A stretch of 64,000 bases of DNA from JBJXHN01 sp046233135 (GTDB lineage: Bacteria; Pseudomonadota; Alphaproteobacteria; Rhodospirillales; Rhodospirillaceae). The notes beneath the pieces were generated by a model, which saw only the letters and a list, made by a program, of their open reading frames with translations, had not been told where the DNA came from and did not search any database. Positions 47,996-57,555 of the stretch are shown here, one piece after another. The translations under genes were made by a program, and so were the position numbers. Position 1 is the first letter of the stretch. Every line of letters begins with the position of its first letter. The stretch covers positions 62,001-126,000 of the forward strand of contig JBJXHN010000002.1 in the NCBI GenBank assembly GCA_046233135.1, in the 5' to 3' direction.

Positions 47996-49015
47996 CTACA
48001 GCGTCCAGGTCTGGCGGTTCGCCGACCAGGTCCACCAGGGTTCGCGATGCGGCCAGAAGGTGCGTTTCAGGCGGTTTAGGACGTATTCCGCCCGGCGTTC
48101 GGTGGTGTGGAAGCGGCGGAGCCAAGCCCGTGATCGCGCACCGATTTCAAGCGCTCGGGATTCATCACGCAGCAGTGCGTCCACGGCACCAATCAATTCG
48201 CCGACCGTGGAGAAACGCACGATTTCGCGTCCTTCCCGGAAGTCGTGGGGGATGTGCAAAGGGGTTCGGTACGCCAGGTGGGCTCCGGAACAGGCAGCAT
48301 TCTCCCAGTATCGGAAGGTGTCGTAGCCGGCGCCGGGAAGGCTCAGCACGATCTTGCACTTTTGCAGAGTCCGGTAATACTCATCTCGACTAAGCCGCCC
48401 ATCCGGCTTGGGGTTGGCGGGGTCGGGCACTGTTGTCATACGGATCATGTGGTCTGGGAACAGCCGGGCCACTTCGTCAGGCATATGTTCCCGGGTCACT
48501 GAAGAGTTGGCCCGCGCCCCCAGAAACCCGACGGAGTATTCTTTGGGCTGGTCGGCGTAGCGATCCAGCCAGTCCAGCACTTGTACCGGCATGGCCATGG
48601 GCAGGGGGATCGTGTGATCACTGCCATCGGTTTCCCGCTGCATGACCGCAAAGTTGCCCGGACGGATCATCGAAGGCTGATCCTCTCCGTCCACAAAGGC
48701 CAGTGGGATTGTCTTGCGGTCCAGGATGCGGTTGATGCGATCTCTTTCCAGGCGAATGGAACGGATGTCGGCAAAAATCAGGGTGAAATAACCGCTGTCG
48801 ATCTTGGCATCGATGTCGGTGCGGTCTACGGCGTCGTCATCGTCCATCAACCCCGGGACGGCCTGATCCGGGGTCAGGCAGCTGAATTCCCCTCGATAAA
48901 GGCCGTCTTTTCTCGGCCAGTCCACCACGTCCGGTCCGAAAAGGCGGCGCAGGCCGTGCAGCAGCAGGTCGGGGACATAGTTGGCGTCGGGAGAGCAGAA
49001 AAACAGGATCTTCAT
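47996..49015 (-). CDS. Glycosyltransferase with CgeB-like C-terminal domain
   Basis: 339 residues from ATG at 49015 (MKILFFCSPDANYVPDLLL). The frame extends further upstream but without similarity. The C-terminal half has KCKIVLSLPGAGYDTFRYWE and an acidic ligand region typical of the glycosyl transferase 1_2/CgeB group. It probably adds sugars to a surface structure or to protein. It is the last gene of the minus-strand glycosyltransferase block and is convergent with trmL across 30 bases. Donor unknown. Confidence 0.7.
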   Translation of the reverse strand: MKILFFCSPDANYVPDLLLHGLRRLFGPDVVDWPRKDGLYRGEFSCLTPDQAVPGLMDDDDAVDRTDIDAKIDSGYFTLIFADIRSIRLERDRINRILDRKTIPLAFVDGEDQPSMIRPGNFAVMQRETDGSDHTIPLPMAMPVQVLDWLDRYADQPKEYSVGFLGARANSSVTREHMPDEVARLFPDHMIRMTTVPDPANPKPDGRLSRDEYYRTLQKCKIVLSLPGAGYDTFRYWENAACSGAHLAYRTPLHIPHDFREGREIVRFSTVGELIGAVDALLRDESRALEIGARSRAWLRRFHTTERRAEYVLNRLKRTFWPHREPWWTWSANRQTWTL

Positions 49016-49064
49016 GGGATGTTCCCGACAACGAAAGGAGGAAAAAAGAACAGGGAGGAGAAGG

Positions 49065-50231
49065 TCAGGGGCGTTCACACTCGGTGACGAATGCTTCGGC
49101 AAATAGGCGCCAAGTGCGGTTTGCCAAGATCCAATGGCTGGCCTGTTCCGCTCGTTGGCGTGCCTCTTCACGATCTGTATAAACCGCCTCCAGCTGTTCC
49201 ACCAGTTCTTCGGGGTCGCTGTCGGCCCAGCCGCGCAAACTGGGGTTGGTTGAATGCACCGGGGTCTGGCTGAGAAGGGGATAGCAGGTGTCGGGCTGCA
49301 TCATCAGGTCCAACTGGCCCGTATTCGCCGCCAGGACCACCGGAATGCCTGCTGCCATGGCTTCGTTGGCCACTAGGTTGGTTGCCCCTTCACAGCGGTT
49401 GGGGAAGACGGCGGCGTCGGCTTCTGCCAGGGCGGCCATGACCTGCCCCCTGTCCAGAAAGCCCAGATCGACGAAGGCTTCGGGCGGGACGCCGTTGGCC
49501 TGCGCCCAGGCGGTGGTATTGATGGTCAGGCCTTCCGCCGGAATCTCTGGCGGAACCTTGCACCAGGGGCTGAGGTGCATGCTGCGGGCCGTTTCAGGCC
49601 AGGCGTTCTGCCAGGCGGTGACCAGCAGGGCCTCCGGGTGACGCTGCCGGAAGCGGCGGAAGGCCTCCAGCACGATATCCTGCCCCTTGCGGTATTCGAG
49701 CTTGCCGCCGGAGAAAATGACGAAGCGGTCACCGTAGACTCCCCGCCGGGGTGGCCGGGCGGCAATTTCCTCCGGCTCCACCCCCTGCCATGCCAGGCGC
49801 ACATCGGGCATGCCGGCATCTCGCAGCATCTGCACGTTGAAGCGGGAATGGGTAACGATGCAATCGTAGCGTCGGCCCCGCTCCACCGCTTCGGCGGGAA
49901 AGAAGGTATCCTCGAAAGCGATGACACCGACGTTCCGTCGGCCCCGCCAGGATTCGCGGGGGTCGTCCATCCGGTTGCCCAGGCCGTGTAGCATGGTCAC
50001 CCCCTGCACCTCTACGGGCTGATCGCCATAGGTCCGCAGCGTCTCGGCGACGGCCTGATAGGCGGGCACCAGCGCCTCGATCCGGGCACGGACCGCCGGG
50101 CGCATGGTGTTCAGCAGCGGCTTTTCCAGCAGCAGTGGCGGTTGGCCCCTGTCGAGCAGATACAAGGTCGTGTGGACCCCGAGCAGCCCCCAGCCATGCA
50201 TCTCCGTCAGGTTCCAAGGCATTGCGAGCAT
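49065..50231 (-). CDS. Glycosyltransferase family 4-like protein
   Basis: 388 residues from ATG at 50231. A TTG at 50252, two bases after the preceding stop, would add seven residues and match the neighbour's N-terminus better. GGKLEYRKGQDIVLEAFRRF is the typical GT4 donor-domain start, and FPNRCEGATNLVANEAMAAG gives the E-x7-E motif (Glu of CEG, then NEAM). It is a clear paralogue of the next upstream gene (same FSGGKLEYRKGQD and FPNRxEGxTNLV blocks), so the pair arose by duplication. Role: transfer of a nucleotide-activated sugar in the cytosol. Confidence 0.8.
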   Translation of the reverse strand: MLAMPWNLTEMHGWGLLGVHTTLYLLDRGQPPLLLEKPLLNTMRPAVRARIEALVPAYQAVAETLRTYGDQPVEVQGVTMLHGLGNRMDDPRESWRGRRNVGVIAFEDTFFPAEAVERGRRYDCIVTHSRFNVQMLRDAGMPDVRLAWQGVEPEEIAARPPRRGVYGDRFVIFSGGKLEYRKGQDIVLEAFRRFRQRHPEALLVTAWQNAWPETARSMHLSPWCKVPPEIPAEGLTINTTAWAQANGVPPEAFVDLGFLDRGQVMAALAEADAAVFPNRCEGATNLVANEAMAAGIPVVLAANTGQLDLMMQPDTCYPLLSQTPVHSTNPSLRGWADSDPEELVEQLEAVYTDREEARQRAEQASHWILANRTWRLFAEAFVTECERP

Positions 50232-50254
50232 GAGGCCGGCTTCCGTTTCCAACG

Positions 50255-51487
50255 TCAGGCGGCAGCCCCGGCATCCGCGTGATGGGGCTCCAAGGTCTTC
50301 AGCAGATGGGCGATCTGGTTCGACCAGGACAGGCCCAACAGGGTTTCCGCGCCCTTGAAGCCCCGCTTCCGGGCGGTCGCCCGGTCCTGGTAGATGGTTT
50401 CGAGATGGCCGAGGATCTCGTCGATGCTGCTTTCCCCCCAGCCCTCGGTGCCGTTGACTCCGACGGGGACGACAGCCCCCTGGTGATCGAGCCGGTAGCA
50501 GTTGTCGTCTCCGATCAGGTCCAGGTGGCCGGTGTTGGCCGACAGAATGGTGGGAATGCCGCAGGCCATTGTTTCCATGGCCACCAGGTTGGTGCCGCCC
50601 TCGGCCCGGTTGGGGAAGACGGCCGCGTCCATCTCGCGCAGGATGGTCGGCATCAGGGCGTTGGGCAGGGCGCCCAGATCGACAACGGATTCGGCTGGGA
50701 TGCCGTTGTCCACCGCCCAGGCCACCGAATCCACCGATCCGTTCTCGCGAGTGCGCAGAGGAGCCAGACCGGCCTGCTCGGTCAAGCCGCCGGCGACGCC
50801 AACGGACCAGGGGCTGTGCCAGGCGGTGACCAGGACCGCTTCCGGATGGCGCTGCTGGAACACCTTGAAAGCCTTCAGCACCAGGTCCTGCCCCTTGCGA
50901 TATTCCAGCTTGCCGCCCGAGAAGATGGCAAAACGGCCCCGGGCTTCCAGGAAGCCGGCCCGGGGGGCGGGATGAAACTGGGTGGTGTCCACCCCTTGCA
51001 GGCTGACGGCCACGTTCTCGATGCCCTGGGCCTTCATGACCTCGGCGTTCCACGTAGAGCCGGCGATGATCAGACGGTAGTCCCGGGCGCGGTTCACCGC
51101 ATTGTCGCCCAAATCCGTGTCTTCGAAGAAGATCACGCCGATGGTCGGATTGCCTGTAATCACCGCGTTGTGGGCTGCCAGGGCGGCAAATTCCAGGCGG
51201 TTGCCCAGGGCGTGGAGCACCATGCAGTCCGCACCGATGACCTTGCCGGCGTGCGGCAGGAGGTTTTCGGTCAATCCCCGGCTGGCGACGGCGAACTCCC
51301 GCAAGGCCCAGGCGCGGATCGGATCGATGGTGACCCGTTCATCCAGGAACGGGGTGGCCGAAACCAGAGACAGCGCGCGCGAGGTCCCGTTTAGCGCCAG
51401 ATTCAGCCCATAGACTCCCCAGCCGAAATACGAAGAGATAGGCCACTGGAAAACGATGCGGCGCTTGGCGGGCGTCGAAGCGGTCAT
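50255..51487 (-). CDS. Glycosyltransferase family 4-like protein (paralogue pair)
   Basis: 410 residues from ATG at 51487, which overlaps the stop of the TPR gene by 4 bases. FQWPISSYFGWGVYGLNLAL at the N-terminus is the acceptor-side glycine loop. The donor side has FSGGKLEYRKGQDLVLKAF, FPNRAEGGTNLVAMETMACG and GIPTILSANTGHLDLI. It is closely related to the following gene and translationally coupled to the TPR-glycosyltransferase before it, so the three proteins probably act in order on one glycan. Confidence 0.82.
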   Translation of the reverse strand: MTASTPAKRRIVFQWPISSYFGWGVYGLNLALNGTSRALSLVSATPFLDERVTIDPIRAWALREFAVASRGLTENLLPHAGKVIGADCMVLHALGNRLEFAALAAHNAVITGNPTIGVIFFEDTDLGDNAVNRARDYRLIIAGSTWNAEVMKAQGIENVAVSLQGVDTTQFHPAPRAGFLEARGRFAIFSGGKLEYRKGQDLVLKAFKVFQQRHPEAVLVTAWHSPWSVGVAGGLTEQAGLAPLRTRENGSVDSVAWAVDNGIPAESVVDLGALPNALMPTILREMDAAVFPNRAEGGTNLVAMETMACGIPTILSANTGHLDLIGDDNCYRLDHQGAVVPVGVNGTEGWGESSIDEILGHLETIYQDRATARKRGFKGAETLLGLSWSNQIAHLLKTLEPHHADAGAAA

Positions 51488-53259
51488 GACGGATTGGCCT
51501 CCAGATCTCGGGTGGGATCGGCCCGCCAGTCGCGGGCGTATTTGCGGCGGATCAGGTGGGTGTTGCGAACCATGCAGCGCAGGCGGTTCACCGGTCGGCC
51601 GAAGCACAGAATGGGGCGGTCGCGGCGGCTGATACCCCAGACGTGCTCTATTCCGCTGACCGGCACCACATAGGCTTTCAATCCGCTGCTGCGTGCCTTC
51701 AGGCCCAAGTCTGCTTCTTCCAGGAAATAGGGGGACAGGCGGGGATCGAAGGAAATGCCCTCGTCATGCAGGCGATGGGCGTGCAAGGCGAAGCAGTGAC
51801 CGGAAACCTGGTCGACGGCCACCGGTTCTGTGAGTTTGGGGCCGGATACATGCTCGGTAGCCTTTACCGTGACGGGATCCAGCCAGTCGCCACTCGGTCC
51901 CACAACCAGAGCATCAGGCAGGCTGAGCAGGTAACGTTCCATGTCCGCCAGGGCCGCAGTGGTCAGCTTCAAATCTGCGTTGAGGATAAAAATGGTCTCC
52001 CCTTCCGCCTGATTGATGCCGATGTTCCAGGCCCGCCCGACGCCCACGTTGTGGCGGTTATAGCTGTACTTGTCGATGCGCGGGTGGTTGCGCAGGTCCT
52101 CATAGACCTGGTCACCATTGAAGACGCAGATTACCTCGCCATCGAATTCGGCCAGATCGTCCAGAAGAGTGCGGATGTTATGGGGCGAACCCGGGGAGTA
52201 ATCGAGGACGGCGATGACCGCGCTACGCTTGGGGATGCCCTCTCTGCCCGGCCGGCTGTCAAGGACATCCAGGGCATCCACGGCCTCGTCCAGGCGACCA
52301 TTGTCATGGAGAAGGGCGGCCAGTCCGATGTGGGCATCCTCCAGATCCGGGTTCAGATTCAAAGAGCGGCGGAAGCACTGTTCGGCTTCTTCGAAGTTCC
52401 GCTGCCGGCGCAAGGCCATTCCCAGGTGCATGGCATAGTTGGCGTCGTTCGGGGCGGCGTCCACGCACTGCCGGTGATATCGCACGGATTCATCGATCCG
52501 ATGCTGATCGCCGGCGATCAGCCCCATCTGGTCGAGCATGTCCGGGCTTCCCGGGGCGCAATCCAGAACAAAGGTGCAGAAATCCCGGGCTTCCTGGAAC
52601 TTTTCGTCAAGACGTAGGGTGTTCAGCAGGGTATGTACCAGGTCCCGTTGCTCCGGCTGCCGGGCGATATGCTCGCGGACGGCGGCAAGGGCCGCGTCCA
52701 TGCGTTTCTGCTCCAGCAGGATCGACACCAGATTGGACAGGGCTTCCGGGTTGTCTGGAGCTGCTGTGGCCAGAGCGCGAAAGATCTGTTCCGCTTTGGC
52801 CGTCTCTCCAGCCTGATGGTACAGAACGCCAGCGTTCTTAAGGCAGACAGGGGTGTCCGGGAACCGCTCTCCGGCTTGCTGAAAAAGGTTCGCCGCTTCG
52901 AGCAGTCGGCCGGCCTGATGCAGGGCAGTACCCAGATTGAACCAATGCTGCAGATTGCCCGGATCCCTATTCACGGCGCCATGCAACGGTTCGATGGCAT
53001 CACCGGCCCGCCCCAGGGCCAGACGGGCAAGACCAAGGCGATACATGGGATCGGCGTCTGCCATGGCGCTCGCGGCCCGGGCGAGCATGGGTTCGGCCTC
53101 GGCCGCGCGGCCCAGGCGACGCAGGGTTTCGCCGACCAGGAACACGGCCTGGGGAGAAGGAGACGTCGGGTGAAGCACCTTCAGGCCAGCGGCAAGGGCG
53201 TCTTCAAGGCGTCCGCTGTTCAGAAGATCCACGGCCCCGGAGAGGTTATCCTCGTTCAT
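51484..53259 (-). CDS. TPR-repeat protein fused to a GT2-like glycosyltransferase
   Basis: 591 residues from ATG at 53259 (MNEDNLSGAVDLL); the longer frame adds 14 residues with no ribosome-binding site. Residues about 1-330 are tetratricopeptide repeats (for example NLQHWFNLGTALHQAGRLLE). Residues about 345-575 are a family 2 glycosyltransferase with NVGVGRAWNIGINQAEGE and FILNADL in place of the usual DxD. FLEEADLGLKARSSG fits the acceptor loop. Such TPR-GT fusions often glycosylate proteins such as flagellin, with the TPR part holding the protein. Confidence 0.78.
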   Translation of the reverse strand: MNEDNLSGAVDLLNSGRLEDALAAGLKVLHPTSPSPQAVFLVGETLRRLGRAAEAEPMLARAASAMADADPMYRLGLARLALGRAGDAIEPLHGAVNRDPGNLQHWFNLGTALHQAGRLLEAANLFQQAGERFPDTPVCLKNAGVLYHQAGETAKAEQIFRALATAAPDNPEALSNLVSILLEQKRMDAALAAVREHIARQPEQRDLVHTLLNTLRLDEKFQEARDFCTFVLDCAPGSPDMLDQMGLIAGDQHRIDESVRYHRQCVDAAPNDANYAMHLGMALRRQRNFEEAEQCFRRSLNLNPDLEDAHIGLAALLHDNGRLDEAVDALDVLDSRPGREGIPKRSAVIAVLDYSPGSPHNIRTLLDDLAEFDGEVICVFNGDQVYEDLRNHPRIDKYSYNRHNVGVGRAWNIGINQAEGETIFILNADLKLTTAALADMERYLLSLPDALVVGPSGDWLDPVTVKATEHVSGPKLTEPVAVDQVSGHCFALHAHRLHDEGISFDPRLSPYFLEEADLGLKARSSGLKAYVVPVSGIEHVWGISRRDRPILCFGRPVNRLRCMVRNTHLIRRKYARDWRADPTRDLEANPS

Positions 53260-53286
53260 CACTGATTCTCTTCTCCCAGGGGAATG

Positions 53287-53312
53287 AAAAAGAGGCGGCA
53301 TGATGCCGCCTC
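53287..53312 (-). terminator. Rho-independent terminator between the two TPR genes
   Basis: A perfect 9-bp stem (GAGGCGGCA / TGCCGCCTC, loop of three) is followed on the minus strand by five T residues. It ends the transcript of the gene at 53358-54869, so the 53259 gene must have its own promoter or depend on read-through. Confidence 0.85.
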
Positions 53313-53357
53313 ATCAAAAGGAAGGCAAGGCGGTGGGGGGGCGACGGCTGCCTCGGA

Positions 53358-54869
53358 TCAAACCCGGCGACAGTACGTTCCATGGGCCTTCTGAATGGGC
53401 GGACCAGTCCAGTCGGCCTTTTCGCGCAGCGGTTCCAATCGCCGCAAGAGACGGATGCTCTGGGTCGACGAGGCGGGGAAGCGCGGTTCGTTCGTCTGAT
53501 CCTCGCGCTCTTCTTGCCGGACCTGATGCATGGGCTTCATGAAGCGTTGAATCTGTCCGCTGAAGGCATTGCCTTCCCGCTGGGTATGCCAGATCGTTTT
53601 CTCGCTGCTCATGCCCATCATGAAGAACGAGGAGAGATGGTCGGCAAAGAACCCATCTTCAAGAGCGCGGGCTTGCTGTTCCTCCGGGAAGCCACCCAGC
53701 AGGGCGAAGCATTCCGGACGGACGCAAAGATTGCTGGGGCACGTGAATTCTACGCTTTTCTGCCAGTCCGGATGAATGTCCAGATCCAGGAGCATGCCGG
53801 TCTTTACGCTTCCGACATCCGGATTGTCCCGCAGCAGGCGCAGGCAGGTGGCCATATGGGAAGGCAGGAACATGTCGTCGGAATCGAGGAACCACAGGGC
53901 CTCGCCGACAGCCAGTTCCGCGCCGATGTTCCGCGCTCTGGCCTGTCCCCGGTTGCAATTGACCGACAGGGTCAGGACTTCCAGCCCTTTCTGATTCTTT
54001 CCCCAGGCGCGCACGGCCTCGGCCGTTCCATCAGGGGACGCGTCGTCGACCACCACGATGCGGAAGCGCGCGCCCATTTCCTCGGTCTTGTAGCGGTAGA
54101 ATGTGGCGGAGCGTTCTACGCTGTCCAAAGCGCGCACGATAAAGGATTCGGCCTTGAAGGCGGGGATGACCACGGTGCCCAGCATTGTCCGATGCTCCCG
54201 GGCCTCGGTTTCCTGGGGAACAACCTGGCGCAATCCCTTGATCAGGCACTGTTCGCCGGCGGCTCCGGCGGTTTCGTCCAATTGGTCCAGCGCCCATTCC
54301 GCACGCAAGTCATCTCCCCGTTCCAGCATGGATCGGGCAAATACCCGCAATGCCTGTCTGGAACCAGGGGTCAGACGCAAAGACCGGGTGGCGGCAAGAT
54401 CGGCAGCATTCCAGCGCTTCAGGGAGTAGCAGATGAAGGAGAGATTGGACCAATAAGTGGCATTGTCTGGATAGAGAGCCACCAGGTCCCACGCCACCTT
54501 CAGGGCTGCATGCAACTTTCCCTGGCGTTCATAGGCCAGCAGAAGATTGACCCGCGCCGATTCGAAGGACGGTCTGTTACGCACCGCCCGTAGCCCCCAG
54601 AGCGCTGCCTCTTCCGCTTGGTTATGGTCTAGGGCACAGACTGAAGCGATATAGAGTGCACCCAGGAAATCCGGAGCCAGGATGAGCATCCGGCGACTGT
54701 AGGTACGGGCTTCCTCCATACGGCCCGTATGGCGGGCGGCAATGGCGGCCAGATACCAGACCTCGGCGGATGTGGGGTCCTGCCGAAGGTAAGCCATGCT
54801 CATCTCATAAGCCTCGGGGTAGCGGCCGGCTTCGGACAGGGACTTGATTGTGTCGATGCTGATTTGCAT
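53358..54869 (-). CDS. TPR-repeat protein fused to a GT2 glycosyltransferase
   Basis: 503 residues. TPR-like helices fill about 1-215 (YLAAIAARHTGRMEEARTYS, ALRVFARSMLERGDDLRAEW). The GT2 domain starts at TVVIPAFKAESFIVRALDS and has VVVDDASPDGTAEAV and the metal-binding ALWFLDSDDMFLPSHM. Unlike its neighbour this copy keeps a canonical DxD, so it should be an active inverting transferase. The last 60 residues are Arg-rich and low in structure. It follows the FkbM fusion gene by 80 bases and ends at a terminator. Confidence 0.8.
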   Translation of the reverse strand: MQISIDTIKSLSEAGRYPEAYEMSMAYLRQDPTSAEVWYLAAIAARHTGRMEEARTYSRRMLILAPDFLGALYIASVCALDHNQAEEAALWGLRAVRNRPSFESARVNLLLAYERQGKLHAALKVAWDLVALYPDNATYWSNLSFICYSLKRWNAADLAATRSLRLTPGSRQALRVFARSMLERGDDLRAEWALDQLDETAGAAGEQCLIKGLRQVVPQETEAREHRTMLGTVVIPAFKAESFIVRALDSVERSATFYRYKTEEMGARFRIVVVDDASPDGTAEAVRAWGKNQKGLEVLTLSVNCNRGQARARNIGAELAVGEALWFLDSDDMFLPSHMATCLRLLRDNPDVGSVKTGMLLDLDIHPDWQKSVEFTCPSNLCVRPECFALLGGFPEEQQARALEDGFFADHLSSFFMMGMSSEKTIWHTQREGNAFSGQIQRFMKPMHQVRQEEREDQTNEPRFPASSTQSIRLLRRLEPLREKADWTGPPIQKAHGTYCRRV

Positions 54870-54949
54870 GCTGTTGCCTTATGCCTACAGTCCCGCCTTG
54901 AGTATGGTGCTTTACAGTGCGTTGTTTGGCCTTGTCGCGGATCCGGGGC

Positions 54950-57547
54950 TCAGCTTTGTGGCCCCCAGAAGCGATCCAGAACCACCCGGTCTTCCGGCGG
55001 CGATGGCGGCAGGGGGGCTTGGGTGAAACAGGGGGCATCGGCTCCGGTCTCCAGAATGGAGAAACCGGCGCGTTGAAGGCGCAGCGACAGGTCGACTTCG
55101 AACCCGGATCCCAGGGCCAGGATATGCCCCGCGCCAAGGGCGCGAATCACCGGTAGCGACACCAGGCCCGCCCGCAGGACGGGGCGACCGGCATAGCGCT
55201 CGTGATGGATTTCTGCAGGACCGGAAATCGGCGCCAGACCGAAGGATACACCAGCCACCGCCTGACCTTTGGCAGCAGCCTGGCGCCAGAGCATCAAGGC
55301 CCGGCGGATGTCGTGATGGCAGACAACGCTGGTAGAGCCGATGATCAGGGCGACATCACCCTGGCAGACCGACAAGGCGGCAGCCATGGCCCGACCGTGG
55401 CGCAGCTGCGGTGATGCACCGGACGGAGCGATATATCCTACGCCTTTGGGCAGGTCCGGCTCGCCGTCGCGTTCTGGACGATAGTCGACCACATCCACGC
55501 CGGTGCAGCGTCCTTCGCAGGCGGTCAGTGCGGCAGAGGCGGCCGCTCCCATCGCCGGCCGGCGGCCCATGGCCAGCACGATGGCGCCGATTTTCGGCAT
55601 TGCGGGCAGGGCAAAGGCGTCGGTGGGTAGGGTGGGGATCGGTGTGGGGGCCTGCGAGACCGGGTCGCCGAGCAGAGGGACCCCGAGCGCCGTCAGCCGG
55701 CTGGCCAGGGCATCGACCATTGGGGGCAGGGCCGAACCGGCAGGCAGGCCGGTGCGCAGGGTCTGGGCGGATGCCAGCAAGGCCGAACCGCCGGCCAGTA
55801 CCACGGCCGCGGGGACCGAGCCTTCGGCGGCTTGGGACAGGGTGCGCAGGGCGGCTTCCACTGTCTCGCGGGTTAGGGAGGCGTCAGGCGTGGCGACCAG
55901 CACCGGTCCTGTGCCGTAGTTGGCGGCGGCGGCGGCGGTCAGGGAGGCGTCGGGACCGGCGGCCGGTGCGAACAGCCCCCGGTCATCCGCCAAGGAAACC
56001 GCACCGATCGGAGCGGCACCGAGACGGTCAACGGTGAGCGGCCGGCTTTCATCAGCCAGAGTTTCCGTCAGGCGGGCGATCGTGTCGCTTTCTTCGCCGG
56101 TCAGTAAGACCGATAGCCCCTCGGCCCGCTCGATATCGGAGACGGCCAGGGGCGGGGCTGCCAGCGGACGGGCGGCCAGGCGGGTCGCCTGCGCGGCCTG
56201 CGCCCCGCTCAGGGCGTCGGAAACCCGGTGGATCTCGTGATCCAGCCGCTCGTTCTTGCGCGTCAGGTTTCGGATCATGTTCGATAGTTCTTGGATCGTG
56301 CCGGCCTGACTTTCGATCTTGCCGGACAGGTTCTGGGCCAGTTCGGTCAGGTCGTCGGCCTTGCGCGACAGGCTGTCGGCCCGTTCGGAGGAACGGCGGA
56401 GGGCGTCTTCCGCTTCCGTCTGAAGGTCTCGATACCGCTGGAGTTCGCCGTGATAGCGCTCCAGCGTCGTTTTCGCGTCCACTTGAAGGGCGCGATACAG
56501 CTCTTCGGCTTCCCGGTAGCGGCCGGTCAAAATCGGCAGCAGGGCGAGCAGGGCCTTTTCACCGTCGCTGCGTTCCGGTACTTGCCCCAGGATGGCATCG
56601 GCCGCCGATTTCATGGCCGTTTCCCGGGCCGAACCGGCCTGGACCATGAACAGGTTGCCTTCTGCAGTGCCTTCGGCAAGGTCCTGGCGTGCGGAGACGG
56701 CTTTCAGGTGGGTGGCGCCAGGGCTTGCTACCCACAGGGCGAACCCTTCGTCTTCAAGGGCGGCCAAGGCGTCTACAAGGCGGTTGCGGCGGTCGGTGTC
56801 CAGGTTCTTCTGGCTGACCTCGAACTGGACCACCACTCGGGGTGACGCGGCCAGGGCGGCCCGGGCGCCGAAGAACACGGCGCCTTCGTGGCCTTCCACA
56901 TCCACCTTCAACAGGTCTATCGGTTTGCCGCCGGCGGCCTGCCACAGGTCATCCAGGCGGCGGACCGCCACTTCGGTGGCTTCCTTGACCTTGGAGCGGC
57001 CGGTATCGGTCAAGCCACTGAAGGCGCTTTCCTCGGCTTCGAAGAAAGTGGCCGTGCCGGTGTAGTCGGACAGGGCGACATCGTGCACCGTGGCGCGGTC
57101 GGATACCCCGTTGGCGGCCAGATTGCGTTCCAGCAGGCGCAGCACAGCCTTGTTCGGCTCGAAGGCGTGGACCCGGGATTCAGGGCCGGCCTTGACCCCG
57201 GCGGCGGCGGCATATAGGCCGAAGTTGGCGCCCACGTCCCAGATTTCCCCGCCGGCCGGGCACAGGGCCAGGAACAGAGCCAGATCCACCCGTTCCGGCC
57301 GGTCGCCGTAGAAGAACGCGCGGCCGAATCGGTCCCCCACATCGACGGTGTAGACCACGCCGTCGATGGTGACCTCCCGCAGGTCCTCCTTCCCGGCCGG
57401 ATGGACGGTGGCCGCCTGGCGCGTGATCACGTCGGCGACGATCACGGCGGTGTCCCGATCCGACGTCAGATAGTTCAACGCCGTATACATCTGGGCGATG
57501 GTGGGATCGTAGGAAGGCGGTGTGTCGGTCACGGGGGACGTCTCCAT
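54950..57547 (-). CDS. FkbM methyltransferase, coiled coil and GT2-like fusion protein
   Basis: 865 residues from ATG at 57547. The frame continues upstream only as a shadow of the aldehyde dehydrogenase gene. Residues about 50-280 are an FkbM-type methyltransferase (EIWDVGANFGLYAAAAGVKA, VHAFEPNK, LLKVDVEGHEG). Residues about 325-450 form a long charged coiled coil (YHGELQRYRDLQTEAEDALR onward). The last 230 residues weakly resemble a GT2 domain but lack a DxD (GDVALIIGSTSVV at the expected place). The protein may O-methylate a glycan and hold partner glycosyltransferases by its coil. Confidence 0.72.
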   Translation of the reverse strand: METSPVTDTPPSYDPTIAQMYTALNYLTSDRDTAVIVADVITRQAATVHPAGKEDLREVTIDGVVYTVDVGDRFGRAFFYGDRPERVDLALFLALCPAGGEIWDVGANFGLYAAAAGVKAGPESRVHAFEPNKAVLRLLERNLAANGVSDRATVHDVALSDYTGTATFFEAEESAFSGLTDTGRSKVKEATEVAVRRLDDLWQAAGGKPIDLLKVDVEGHEGAVFFGARAALAASPRVVVQFEVSQKNLDTDRRNRLVDALAALEDEGFALWVASPGATHLKAVSARQDLAEGTAEGNLFMVQAGSARETAMKSAADAILGQVPERSDGEKALLALLPILTGRYREAEELYRALQVDAKTTLERYHGELQRYRDLQTEAEDALRRSSERADSLSRKADDLTELAQNLSGKIESQAGTIQELSNMIRNLTRKNERLDHEIHRVSDALSGAQAAQATRLAARPLAAPPLAVSDIERAEGLSVLLTGEESDTIARLTETLADESRPLTVDRLGAAPIGAVSLADDRGLFAPAAGPDASLTAAAAANYGTGPVLVATPDASLTRETVEAALRTLSQAAEGSVPAAVVLAGGSALLASAQTLRTGLPAGSALPPMVDALASRLTALGVPLLGDPVSQAPTPIPTLPTDAFALPAMPKIGAIVLAMGRRPAMGAAASAALTACEGRCTGVDVVDYRPERDGEPDLPKGVGYIAPSGASPQLRHGRAMAAALSVCQGDVALIIGSTSVVCHHDIRRALMLWRQAAAKGQAVAGVSFGLAPISGPAEIHHERYAGRPVLRAGLVSLPVIRALGAGHILALGSGFEVDLSLRLQRAGFSILETGADAPCFTQAPLPPSPPEDRVVLDRFWGPQS

Positions 57548-57555
57548 AGGGGGTC

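Noticed and set aside
49000..51053. Extension of the 49065 glycosyltransferase frame upstream to 51053
   Set aside because: The first 250 codons overlap the next glycosyltransferase gene in another frame and are Arg/Pro/Gly-rich shadow sequence.
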